Shown: positions 24,063-31,952 of the stretch, piece after piece
Numbering within the stretch: position 1 is the stretch's first letter
Layout: every line of letters starts with the position of its first letter
DNA from: a virus
Virus record (IMG/VR): IMGVR_UViG_3300032293_001366
Coordinates: 1 to 54,394 of that record
DNA length: 54,394 bases
Reading direction: 5' to 3' (one strand)
Translations under genes and position numbers: made by a program
The notes under the pieces: model-generated
Databases searched by the model: none
Told to the model about the DNA's origin: nothing
The model's input: the letters and a program-made list of their open reading frames with translations, nothing else

Positions 24063-25844
24063 TTATTCAATACCCCAACGATCTCTACCCTTACTTGTAT
24101 TTCTTCTAGTGATACCACCACGATTATTTCTCATTCGTGAATATGTGTCATCACCTAAAGCAAAGATTGATCTGTCAGATGTTTCTACACTGTAGTTCTT
24201 TCTATGCACAAGCCAACATAATAACATTAAACTATCAGGATAGTCATCATGTGGCTTGTCAATTACTCTATGGTTTTTAGTTGTAGGTGCTTCAATTGCC
24301 ATATATTTACCCTTCCAATTTTTCTCTAAGTCATTGAATTGGTTTATAAATCTTCGCCATTTAGTTAGCTTAGGACAATGTTCACCACTAGGATATGTAA
24401 GTCTACCTTCTACAAGTTCTTGGTATAGGATAGTGTAGCCTTCATGTTTGCTTTTATTTGTAAATATAAATGGGTATACTGCTATGTCTTTCTCTGTATA
24501 GTCTGCATTTAAACGATCATAAATAGGATCACCTCTACCTGTTGCATCTATCACAATTGAGCCTATATTAAACCTAGAAAGAAATTCAACGATCTGTGGG
24601 TATTGTTTTTCATGATCATCACCTTGTAATTCCAACCAATCCATGACATGACAATAATACCTATCTTCACCACTACGATATACAGGATTTTCCCACCATA
24701 CTTTTCCTACAGTTACAATTGTGCTATCAGATGATCTACCAATATCTATACCTGCTACCAAATTATCCGTTAGTTTATCACCACTCACAATATAATCATA
24801 CCTGTGGAATTCCAATTTTTCACCTTTAACACCATGAGATGTTAGTTTATCCCTTTTCTTAATTCCACATTCTGCTAATTGTTCAGGTGATATAAATGTA
24901 CCTCTTTCCAAAATCCAATGCAACCTGTAGGACATTCTAAAGTCATCACTATCAAATCCAAGTCGTTCAATTTCCATTTCTATATAACTTGCATATCTAG
25001 GATTGTAGTTACTTGCTACAGTATAATCAAATTCAAAATGACACTTTAGTTCACTATTAGATTGATTTAATTGTTTCTTTCTATTTCTCTCACATGCCTC
25101 ATAAAATTCACACTTTCTAGGGGCAGGTGTTCCAATCTTAATAATCGTTCCCCCTGTTGCTGCTGCCATTGGGTGTATTGATTTTCTAATCTTATAATCA
25201 CTAATATCCTGTGTTTCTTCACATATAATCAAATGATAGGTTTTACCTTCTATACTTGTCTGTGGACCTGCACTATTTGAATCTACATAACTTCCGTTGG
25301 GTAATCGTAACACCTTCCTACCATGATCTAAATTGATATTGATTTCAGGGTCTTTTAGTATCTCTTCCATTTCTTGAGATGTTATTCTCTTACTCATACG
25401 AGTGTGCATGATACCTGCAAGTTCATAGTTGGGGGCAAAGATACCTACCCAAAATCCATGCTTAAATTTACCTATCCTACGGTCAACACCTATATCAGGT
25501 ATGTTAGCTAATATTGGTAATATCACACATAATCCTGGCACTATCGTTGATACCGTTTCTGTCTTACCACTTTGTCTACTAAACAATGCAGTGATTTCAG
25601 CATTATCTTCTAGTAACAATGATTGGATTATTCTAAGCCCAAATTCCTTTTGGTATGGGTATAGTTCTACACCACTACCCTTTTCACAGAACAAGTAACA
25701 TTTCTCTGCTAAATCCATTATCTCTTGTTTTGTCAGCACAATCCCCGTATCTTTCTTAGGATTGTTCACCTTAACCTTATTTTGACTAGTTGTTCTTATT
25801 GGTTTGTTTTCTTCCACAATTTCTTTTGTCGTCTTATCACTCAT
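24063..25844 (-). CDS. terminase large subunit
   Basis: A 593-residue packaging motor. The N-terminal ATPase has a Walker A segment SRQSGKTE near residues 89-96 and Walker B with catalytic Glu in LIICEETQD near 205-212. The C-terminal RNase H-like nuclease shows its three acidic positions in GIDIGRSSDST, IVIDATGRGD and KPHDDYPDSLML. The protein translocates DNA through the portal and cuts the concatemer. The length is typical. It precedes the small HTH gene and follows RusA. Classifying its packaging type (cos, pac or other) would require a tree. Confidence 0.95.
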   Translation of the reverse strand: MSDKTTKEIVEENKPIRTTSQNKVKVNNPKKDTGIVLTKQEIMDLAEKCYLFCEKGSGVELYPYQKEFGLRIIQSLLLEDNAEITALFSRQSGKTETVSTIVPGLCVILPILANIPDIGVDRRIGKFKHGFWVGIFAPNYELAGIMHTRMSKRITSQEMEEILKDPEININLDHGRKVLRLPNGSYVDSNSAGPQTSIEGKTYHLIICEETQDISDYKIRKSIHPMAAATGGTIIKIGTPAPRKCEFYEACERNRKKQLNQSNSELKCHFEFDYTVASNYNPRYASYIEMEIERLGFDSDDFRMSYRLHWILERGTFISPEQLAECGIKKRDKLTSHGVKGEKLEFHRYDYIVSGDKLTDNLVAGIDIGRSSDSTIVTVGKVWWENPVYRSGEDRYYCHVMDWLELQGDDHEKQYPQIVEFLSRFNIGSIVIDATGRGDPIYDRLNADYTEKDIAVYPFIFTNKSKHEGYTILYQELVEGRLTYPSGEHCPKLTKWRRFINQFNDLEKNWKGKYMAIEAPTTKNHRVIDKPHDDYPDSLMLLCWLVHRKNYSVETSDRSIFALGDDTYSRMRNNRGGITRRNTSKGRDRWGIE

Positions 25845-25886
25845 GATATACCTACTATGTTGTTATATTTCCATTATTTAATCCCT

Positions 25887-25892
25887 ATTATA
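25887..25892 (-). promoter_or_regulatory. TATAAT -10 box upstream of terminase
   Basis: A perfect TATAAT 43 bases upstream of the terminase start. No good -35 element lies at the normal spacing, so it may need an activator or may be chance. Confidence 0.3.
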
Positions 25893-25919
25893 TACTCTTT
25901 ATGTTTAAAATTGCTAGAA

Positions 25920-26423
25920 TTATTTGTTTAGTAACTCTATTAGATTATTTGGCTCTAGCATATAGACATGTAATTGTTCTAGATCACATTCACTTATTAC
26001 TCTTATCACCACTCTCTCTTCTTCTTCAATTTCATTCACTATGTTAGCATAATACTTCATTGTGAGCCCACCAATTACTCTGCAATCACCACCATCCATA
26101 AAACATTGAAATCCATCTAAGACACTCTTTCTTATATTGTCATGATCAGGTTTTATTAAATGTGCTATTCTTTTAGTTCCATATTTATATGTTCCGTTTT
26201 TATACCGTTTGGATAGTTCTTTTGTTCTCTTAAATATACAAATAATATCTACATAGATTAAACCTTTATAGATAGATGCTCCAAGTAATTTAGCAAATTC
26301 TTCCATTACTTTTTGCTCATAATCACGAGTTTTTTTCTTCTTATATAAATTACCATATGCACCTACACCACTTCTCTCTTTTGGTTGTGGGTAGCCTAGA
26401 ACAGTCACATAATCAACTCTCAT
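25920..26423 (-). CDS. RusA-like Holliday junction resolvase
   Basis: This 167-residue protein has the RusA active-site layout: IKPDHDNIRKSVLDGF with Asp93, Asp95 and Asp103, then FMDGGDCRVIGG with Asp110 and Asp113, followed by a lysine (TMKYY, Lys123). RusA enzymes cut four-way DNA junctions as a homodimer. In phages they resolve recombination or replication branches before packaging, which fits the position directly upstream of the large terminase. It overlaps the preceding gene by 11 bases. Confidence 0.85.
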   Translation of the reverse strand: MRVDYVTVLGYPQPKERSGVGAYGNLYKKKKTRDYEQKVMEEFAKLLGASIYKGLIYVDIICIFKRTKELSKRYKNGTYKYGTKRIAHLIKPDHDNIRKSVLDGFQCFMDGGDCRVIGGLTMKYYANIVNEIEEEERVVIRVISECDLEQLHVYMLEPNNLIELLNK

Positions 26424-26814
26424 TTGTTCTTTCCTCTACTAACTTTCTAATTTCATCTGTACTCATCTCTTGTACATTGAAACCAAGCACCCCCATCTTA
26501 TTTACTAACACCTCTTTTTGGTATGCCCACCTAGACCTATTGTAATTCTGTGTCCTCTTCATTGGTATCTTCTCTATAGTATAGTTCCCATTCAACATAT
26601 TTAGAAATACATAAGCAGGTTTCTCATTCTTTATCGTGTAGCAATTCACATACTCTAAATTCATCTCATCACATACCCTTAGTGCCTCTAACCTTTTCTT
26701 AAACCACTTTACACCATCTACAGTATCTAAACTATATACTTGTAAGTAACCTACCGCCTGCTTACCTGTACGACCACTTTCTGTAAATCGCTTTTTTCTT
26801 ACTTTGAATACCAT
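26413..26814 (-). CDS. hypothetical protein
   Basis: A basic, aromatic-rich protein of 133 residues, with the N-terminal KVRKKRFTESGRTGKQAVGY and many Tyr, Asn and Val residues after it. It overlaps both neighbours (PTPS-like upstream by 16 bases, RusA downstream by 11), so it is part of one coupled operon. The first 80 residues could be a small nucleic-acid-binding domain. No family was recognised. Confidence 0.75.
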   Translation of the reverse strand: MVFKVRKKRFTESGRTGKQAVGYLQVYSLDTVDGVKWFKKRLEALRVCDEMNLEYVNCYTIKNEKPAYVFLNMLNGNYTIEKIPMKRTQNYNRSRWAYQKEVLVNKMGVLGFNVQEMSTDEIRKLVEERTNES

Positions 26815-27236
26815 ATCCCCCCACTATTCTTGTCATTCTCACGACACTCTACACTAATTAACCGTACACGATCTCCATATAATTCTTCTAGCTTTTCTTT
26901 TACATAGCTACCAACATACTCTGCACTTCCTTCCATTCCTACATTTTCATAGACAGTTAATTTGCAACCTTCTTGTTGTTCTAAAGCTAAAAACATAGGT
27001 AACAACGGATCACTCTCATCTATCAGTAATGTATGGTCATATTTAGACAATAGCCACTCTTGTAACCATTTTAAACCACCAAAATCAACAACAAATCCCA
27101 TTTCATCTAGATTATCAGACTCAAACCAAAATTCAAATGACCTAGAATACCCATGCACCCACTTACAATGACCGTTGTGTCGCCATCTCCTGTGGGCACA
27201 TGGTAAATTGCCTATCGTTTTTGAACTTCTATACAT
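26799..27236 (-). CDS. queD: 6-pyruvoyl-tetrahydropterin synthase / QueD-like enzyme
   Basis: This 145-residue protein carries the PTPS/QueD signature: LPCAHRRWRHNGHCKWVHGY (zinc-ligand His15, catalytic-type Cys24, His28), FEFWF, then MGFVVDFGGLK, a YDHTLL segment and SAEYVGSYVKEKL. The usual HGH zinc motif reads HGY here, so one ligand is replaced. QueD makes 6-carboxytetrahydropterin on the queuosine/7-deazaguanine route. In phages, members of this pathway often support deazaguanine modification of phage DNA. No QueC, QueE, FolE or DpdA/TGT partner is visible in the window. Its leader has the AAAAAATGGA variant. Confidence 0.75.
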   Translation of the reverse strand: MYRSSKTIGNLPCAHRRWRHNGHCKWVHGYSRSFEFWFESDNLDEMGFVVDFGGLKWLQEWLLSKYDHTLLIDESDPLLPMFLALEQQEGCKLTVYENVGMEGSAEYVGSYVKEKLEELYGDRVRLISVECRENDKNSGGIWYSK

Positions 27237-28436
27237 TCTTTTCTCTTTCTGTCATTCCATTTTTTCTCTATTGTTATTGAATGACATACCTACTTTATCA
27301 TTTTTTCCACTTTATTCAACTTTTTTTTATACCCTTTAGTGTAAAGCTCACTGGGGGCGATTTTCTCCCACTCTCATTTTCCTTATCGAACCTTTTATTT
27401 ACCAAAATAGGCATTTATCACTTAACATTTCATTATCACTTTCTATATTTTCTCTTCTATACATTTTTACAGTTACCATTGCTAAAGACAATTTGAGCCC
27501 TTGTTCTTTTTATACCATTCATTATTTATCTTAGTTTGTTTATGTCATTCTCTTTATTTACCTTTATTTATTTCCCATTTTTTTCATATCCATTTTATTC
27601 ACATTCCATTTTTAGCAATTTATATAGCTAGAACATTCAATCATTGTGCCTGTAGTTTATCCACATTTTTACACCACCATTTTTTATTATCCATTTTTAT
27701 CCATATTTGCTAGAAATTTGAGCATTTATCACATTCACATTTTTTCTTTCTACACCTTTTTTCTCTTTTACTGCATATTCTCTTCACAATTTTATGCATA
27801 TAACTTTTTTTACCTTAGTTTTTTATCATCACATTTTTTTACCTTAGTATTCTTACAGGCACTCTAGTGTAAAGAGTAGGTGCTTGCCACTCACACTACT
27901 TCATCTTTTTTGGTCGATAACCAACCTTTAGTATATCACAATTGAGCCATAACACTTGAGCCATTGCCATAACCATAACCATACCATAGATTGACTATTC
28001 TTTGGATTGACTATTTACTTATATGCTTAACCATTATACTACTTTGATTGTCTACTCTTTAGCTATTACTTATTACTATACTATACTTATATAGCTAGAG
28101 AATTATTGTTTGGATTTTTACCATTCCGTTTTTTAGTATGTTGCTTGATCATGTGCTATTGGTTGACCATTTCATTACCATTCTTTAGCTATCTCTTTAT
28201 CCATCACTTGATTATGTTTATTGTTCTCTTGATTATGTTTGTTGTGCCTTTAGTTTATACCATCATTGTAACTTGATTGACTATTCATTGTTATAATGTA
28301 TCACTTATTATTATATAGCTAGAAGTAGTTTAGTTTTATTGCCTTCCGTTTTTTACCATACCCATTTTTTACCATTTGTGCCTTGAGTACCTGCAGGCAT
28401 ACGATTGTGTTCTTTTCTTTTAATTTTTTTTCTCAT

Positions 28437-28444
28437 GGGGGGGG
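28437..28444 (+). repeat. G8 homopolymer tract
   Basis: Eight consecutive G followed by TATCT in a region of very low GC. It is outside any gene and belongs to the GGGGTATCT set of intergenic words. Confidence 0.7.
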
Positions 28445-28701
28445 TATCTTTTTCTATTATCATTTGTTTTGGGCTCATGTTCAGTATCATGTTCACTAAA
28501 TAGTTTATATTTTACTTCTAGTCGTGTTCAGCCTTTCTCATTTTTCATATGGTCAACATGTTCATTTTATACCTAAACACTACCAAAAAACGGTGCATAT
28601 ATACACCCCCTTAAAAATTTATACCTTTATTCTTACCATCAGTTTCATTCTACTTTTATATCTCTTTCTCTTGTTTATATTGATTTACTACCTTTTAGCA
28701 T

Positions 28702-28743
28702 TTATCACTCTATCATTTTTATGTTATCACTCTATCATTTTTA
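28702..28743 (+). repeat. two 20-bp direct repeats, 22-bp period
   Basis: TTATCACTCTATCATTTTTA occurs at 28702-28721 and again at 28724-28743, exactly. The first copy overlaps a GCATTTATCAC word. Confidence 0.8.
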
Positions 28744-28790
28744 CTTGTGATATACTTAGAACATACTTTTTAAATATTCATTATTGACAA

Positions 28791-29100
28791 GTCACCTTAT
28801 ATCATCTATCAGTTCAAGTCATGCATTCTTATCATATAGCAAGCATTTTAAAGCATTCTTTAAACAATAGATTATGATTGATACTATAATAAGAATGTAT
28901 GCATTTATCACCACAAAAACGAGCTAAAAGGTGGCTTAAATTGAATTTTTGAGCATTGGATTTATCACTTTTGAGCATATATAAACCTATAACTACCTAC
29001 TTGAATTATTGATAGGATTTAAAATTTTAGATCTAAACTATCTTAAATTGAATGTTTTAAAATCTCTTTTTATGTGTTTAGTATGGATTTAAAACACTAG
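28791..29100. other. intergenic AT-rich region left of the iteron array
   Basis: No gene is seen. GCATTCTTAT near 28824 and ATAAGAATG near 28888 are partly complementary. A TATAAT box on the plus strand (28875-28880) has TAAACA 18 bases before it, so a short plus-strand RNA is possible. CACC and GGTG around 28909-28934 could pair. A fifth GCATTTATCAC word is at 28901-28911. Confidence 0.35.
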
Positions 29101-29110
29101 CTAAAAACAT

Positions 29111-29142
29111 GATAAAACACTGATAAAACACTGATAAACACT
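29111..29142 (+). repeat. three tandem GATAAAACACT iterons
   Basis: GATAAAACACT at 29111 and 29122, then GATAAACACT at 29133, head to tail. AAACACTAGCTAA flanks the array on both sides (about 29092 and 29136). Confidence 0.8.
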
Positions 29143-29146
29143 AGCT

Positions 29147-29291
29147 AAGAATGAATGATGATCATTGATTATTCTTATCTGGTCCCAACACTGATTAAAG
29201 ATTGATCACTGATTGAAATTCACTGATTGAGATTGATCACTGATTGAGATTGATTTAAATCATGTTTAGATCATCATCATCATTCATTCTT
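29147..29291. repeat. 16-bp perfect inverted repeats enclosing the iteron array
   Basis: AAGAATGAATGATGAT at 29147-29162 is exactly complementary to ATCATCATTCATTCTT at 29276-29291. The 113 bases between hold the four-copy tandem repeat. The left arm runs into an ATGATGATCAT palindrome. Confidence 0.8.
29189..29254 (+). repeat. four tandem 17-bp iterons (CACTGATTGAGATTGAT)
   Basis: Copies begin at 29189 (18 bases, two differences), 29207 (truncated to 14), 29221 and 29238 (both exact 17-mers), joined without spacers. The head-to-tail order and AT-rich flanks are typical of a replication or partition protein-binding site. Confidence 0.8.
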
Positions 29292-29378
29292 TTACTCTGG
29301 ACACTAGCAACAATTTTAAACTGATTTTATTATATTGTATTGACTTGATTTTTATTTGCTAGCGATGGACTGGACGGC

Positions 29379-30134
29379 TTACTTAATCAATTTGCGATAT
29401 ACATGATTGACTAAATAGTCATGATATTCATACAAAACGAAATCACCAAAACGACCGTAAAAAATCTCACTTCTTGAACGGCTAAACTGAGATGAAATAA
29501 TGAAATTTGATAGCTTATATTCAAGAGTTTTAATTGTTTCTCTTAGACCGTCAATTTCAATTTCTGATAAATTGCCTGATTGAGTTTGATCATGTAGATA
29601 TTTAATTTTTAACTCTAGATCATACATTTCACAAAAAATTTCATGCGATAAACCTTGATAAAAACAAAGTAAATTTTGATCATGTATTTTATCAAGTGAT
29701 CTTTTTTGATCAGGAGCATAAAGACAAGGCAATTCAATTTTTGAAAATTCATATTGAAGGCCGTAAAGACCAAGCCAAGCAAACAAAGATGATTGATTGA
29801 TACGGTGATACGGGATAGCAAAACAGACCACAAACTCAACTTTATCATGAATTGAGTTTAAACCGCTAAAGATCACTTTTTGAGATAGCAAATAATATGC
29901 TTTATCATCACTATCTTTTTCAATGCTGATCTTTTTTTCATCAAAATGAATGACTTGACAATCTTTAATAATTTCTATTTGATCATCATTCTTTACGATA
30001 GCGACAGACTTTTTAAACAATGGATTTACTAAAAAGCATTGACCATTGTTTAAAAGGTCATTTAGATCATAGATAGCTACTAAATAATCTGATGAGTGAT
30101 CTAATAAACTTTTGATTTGTGTTTTAGTTTTCAC
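29379..30134 (-). CDS. hypothetical protein in compositionally distinct cluster
   Basis: This 251-residue protein uses a GTG start with AGGAT nine bases upstream. It is acidic, rich in Asp, Leu, Ile, Tyr and Phe, with a helical segment around residues 170-215 (YDLELKIKYLHDQTQ, then LSEIEIDGLRETIKTLEYKL) and an aromatic C-terminus (FYGRFGDFVLYEYHDYLV). The mRNA-sense strand is U-rich, opposite to most phage genes here. It lies downstream of the hairpin terminator at 30224-30257 and next to the iteron array. It is not recognisable as a known Rep protein, although that position is where one would look for a cognate factor. Function unknown. Confidence 0.75.
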   Translation of the reverse strand: MKTKTQIKSLLDHSSDYLVAIYDLNDLLNNGQCFLVNPLFKKSVAIVKNDDQIEIIKDCQVIHFDEKKISIEKDSDDKAYYLLSQKVIFSGLNSIHDKVEFVVCFAIPYHRINQSSLFAWLGLYGLQYEFSKIELPCLYAPDQKRSLDKIHDQNLLCFYQGLSHEIFCEMYDLELKIKYLHDQTQSGNLSEIEIDGLRETIKTLEYKLSNFIISSQFSRSRSEIFYGRFGDFVLYEYHDYLVNHVYRKLIK

Positions 30135-30223
30135 TAGATTTTATCCTATGGAAACAGGTTTTAAGTTTTTCAATGTTGACACATAGCCGCAGCAGATGAA
30201 AAACGATTTTTTAGCTTAAAATG

Positions 30224-30257
30224 AAAAAAGCCGGCTATCGCGTGGAGATAACCGACT
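30224..30257 (-). terminator. rho-independent terminator
   Basis: On the minus strand an 11-bp stem (30257-30247 with 30239-30229, two G-T pairs) encloses a 7-base loop and is followed by six U. It follows the two-gene unit ending at 30305 and is the strongest terminator in the window. Confidence 0.85.
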
Positions 30258-30281
30258 TTAAACACTACCTAAAGGCAACAA

Positions 30282-30290
30282 GGGGGGGGG
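30282..30290 (+). repeat. G9 homopolymer tract
   Basis: Nine G in the space between the gene ending at 30305 and its terminator, giving C9 in the 3' untranslated RNA. Confidence 0.75.
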
Positions 30291-30304
30291 AGCAAGTCAA
30301 AAAG

Positions 30305-30526
30305 TTAGCGAATGAATGCAACTAATTGACGATTTGAGCAGGTCAGAACGATTTCGATCTTTTCTTTGCCTGAGCGAGTATTTACGATTTGATAACTCAC
30401 TTGACCAAGACAAGAGAAAATTTCGCCGTTCTGATTGATTACATAAGATTTTTCATTGACCTTAAAACAAGAATTTTTAATCAATTCAATCTCATTCATG
30501 CTATAAACCATTTTTAAAGTAGTCAT
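30305..30526 (-). CDS. small hypothetical protein
   Basis: The start at 30526 (MTTLKMVYSM) lies just after the stop of the upstream gene and gives 73 residues. A longer reading from 30577 would begin with an unlikely poly-leucine run inside that gene. The product looks like a small beta-rich domain (KVNEKSYVINQNGEIFSCL, YQIVNTRSGKEKIEIVLTC). A similar 'GKNSYLMKKNG' lead-in is present in the protein at 31953-32234, so the two may be distantly related. The tail (NRQLVAFIR) lies just before the G9 tract and the terminator. Confidence 0.65.
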   Translation of the reverse strand: MTTLKMVYSMNEIELIKNSCFKVNEKSYVINQNGEIFSCLGQVSYQIVNTRSGKEKIEIVLTCSNRQLVAFIR

Positions 30527-30527
30527 T

Positions 30528-31391
30528 TTACTTGCTACTTTCATCAATGGATTGAGCAGGAGCAACAACAGCAGCATTTAAAACAGCATCAAATAAACTT
30601 TGAATTTCAATGTCTAGCAATAAGCCACTTTGATTTAAAGTTTCAATGAGTGAATGATCATATTTTGATTTTAGATGATCAATCTTATTTTGAGCCATTT
30701 TTTCACAACCGAGAGAGATTAAGCATTCAGCAAAACTTGACCAACTCAAAGAAATGAAAGCACATGAAACAGGTGCATGAATTTCTAAACTCTTTTTTGA
30801 TTTTACCGCTTGAGCAATAAGAAGAGTTTTTAAGAACTTTTGAACTTGCCAGCTATACAAGCCCGCATGAGTTTTATCATTCTTATCTTCTGAATAAGCC
30901 TTAGAATAAGCAAAGACTTGAAAATCAGTTAGATTTGTAATTGCACCTTGAAAAATGATCTTACCGCTGAAATTGTCATCACTATCAACGGAGCCGATAC
31001 CATTTTTTGAAATTGCTTGAGAATATGCAAGATCAAAATCACTTGATAAACGGCAAAAACCTTTAATATCATGGAGAGATACTAAAGCACCAAAGACGGA
31101 AAGACCACAACCAGCGAAATCTAAAAATTGATCTTCTAAAGATTTCAATGTCTTTTTTTCAACCTTGATCTTTTGAATTTCTTTTAATACTTTTTGTTTA
31201 GGAGCGGTCAATAAACTCATCATATCTAAAGAGATTGAGCGATTAACAACAACAGGACCAGCAACGGCAAGAGTACCGCCAACAACAGGGGCAACAACGG
31301 CACCACCAACAACGGCACCGCTTGAAATTTCACTAGCAGGCACAACGGCACCGCTTGAAATTTGATTTTTGATTGACTTTTTAGCAGTCAT
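30528..31391 (-). CDS. hypothetical protein with Ala/Val/Gly repeat N-terminus
   Basis: This 287-residue protein starts with low-complexity repeats (SSGAVVPASEISSGAVVGG) encoded by two copies of a 21-bp direct repeat 33 bp apart. A middle region follows with FAGCGLSVFGALVSLHDI and the C-terminal helices DHLKSKYDHSLIETLNQSG. The G+C is visibly higher than in the surrounding phage genes and the mRNA is U-rich, so it looks acquired. It is the first gene of a unit with its own promoter (31520-31548) and terminator (30224-30257). No family was recognised. The abundant short protein it may encode could be structural or an interference factor, but nothing shows which. Confidence 0.75.
   Translation of the reverse strand: MTAKKSIKNQISSGAVVPASEISSGAVVGGAVVAPVVGGTLAVAGPVVVNRSISLDMMSLLTAPKQKVLKEIQKIKVEKKTLKSLEDQFLDFAGCGLSVFGALVSLHDIKGFCRLSSDFDLAYSQAISKNGIGSVDSDDNFSGKIIFQGAITNLTDFQVFAYSKAYSEDKNDKTHAGLYSWQVQKFLKTLLIAQAVKSKKSLEIHAPVSCAFISLSWSSFAECLISLGCEKMAQNKIDHLKSKYDHSLIETLNQSGLLLDIEIQSLFDAVLNAAVVAPAQSIDESSK
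31310..31363 (+). repeat. 21-bp direct repeats, 33-bp period, within gene
   Basis: Identical 21-base copies at 31310-31330 and 31343-31363. The 33-base period keeps the frame and encodes an 11-residue repeat. Confidence 0.8.
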
Positions 31392-31952
31392 TTTTTACCT
31401 CATAAAGAAGAGTAAAGGGGAAAAGAGAAAGCCTAGTTTTATCTATCTTTTGATCATCACTTTCTAAAGCTGAATAAGATAGATCAAAGAACCGGCAAAA
31501 ACGATTTATCTAATTCTTTTATATAAGGCAAATAAAAAACAATGTAAAAGATGATTGAAAATGAATACAACCTCTTGTATTTTACCCCCTAGAAAACCAC
31601 ACTTTTAAAGAAACGGAAGGGACAAAAACAGTCGCAAACCCCGATAAATAGGGCAATTCTTAGAAAATGAGAAGTTGACTTTATTCTTTACTAGGGAAGA
31701 GAATTTTTTTTATTGATCTAAAGTGATGGATTTAGTGTAAAAATTGGGTATTTTTCTTTATTGTGTTTATGGTATTATTACTATACTGTTAATTATATGA
31801 GGGTAACTATCTTATAGAGGGGGGTTTTGTAAAGTTCCGTTTTTTTTAGTGTGTTATTCTTATATTGTATATAGGGGGGTATCTAAAAAGTGTTTTAATA
31901 TTCCGTTTTTTTGATGTTCCGTTTTTTCATGTGGTACCTGTAGTGGTGGTAT
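31392..31952. other. 560-bp intergenic region with promoter, G tracts and three CCGTTTTTT copies
   Basis: No gene is seen. It holds the promoter at 31520-31548, a short hairpin AATACAA-CCTC-TTGTATT near 31563, G6 tracts at 31819 and 31874, GGGGTATCT at 31876-31884, and CCGTTTTTT at 31837, 31903 and 31919. The motif cluster is the densest in the window. Confidence 0.6.
31520..31548 (-). promoter_or_regulatory. promoter of the compositionally distinct gene pair
   Basis: TTTACA, 17 bases, TATATA, with a T-rich spacer lacking the CACTTAGATTGT block, so it is unlike the main phage promoter family. It lies 130 bases upstream of the 31391 start. Confidence 0.5.

Larger units (their letters stand above)
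27237..28790. other. 1.5-kb region without genes, pyrimidine-rich plus strand
   Basis: No credible gene is seen. Open frames of 60-87 codons on the plus strand are made of Phe, Tyr, His, Leu and Ser, lack ribosome-binding sites and follow from the C/T bias. Between about 27290 and 27870 the plus strand is strongly C/T with few G. From 27900 to 28330 it is built from variants of GATTGACTATTC, CTTGATTATGTTT (28210 and 28231) and TTGTGCCTNNAGT. It contains CCGTTTTTT at 28126 and 28346, an inverted AAAAAACGG at 28585, a G8 tract at 28437 and three GCATTTATCAC words. It may be a control region, a packaging site or a decayed segment. Confidence 0.6.

Noticed and set aside
27281-28787. Several plus-strand frames of 69-87 codons (Phe/Tyr/His/Leu-rich)
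   Set aside because: They follow from the C/T bias, have no ribosome-binding sites, and differ completely from phage proteins here.
29189-29254. CRISPR-like array
   Set aside because: Units are contiguous with no unique spacers and no cas genes; iterons fit better.
29379-30134. Replication initiator (Rep) assignment for the gene next to the iterons
   Set aside because: Position is suggestive, but no winged-helix or Rep motif was seen, so no function is given.
30527-30577. Longer start of the small gene with poly-leucine N-terminus
   Set aside because: The extra residues come from the antiphase reading of GCAACA repeats inside the upstream gene.
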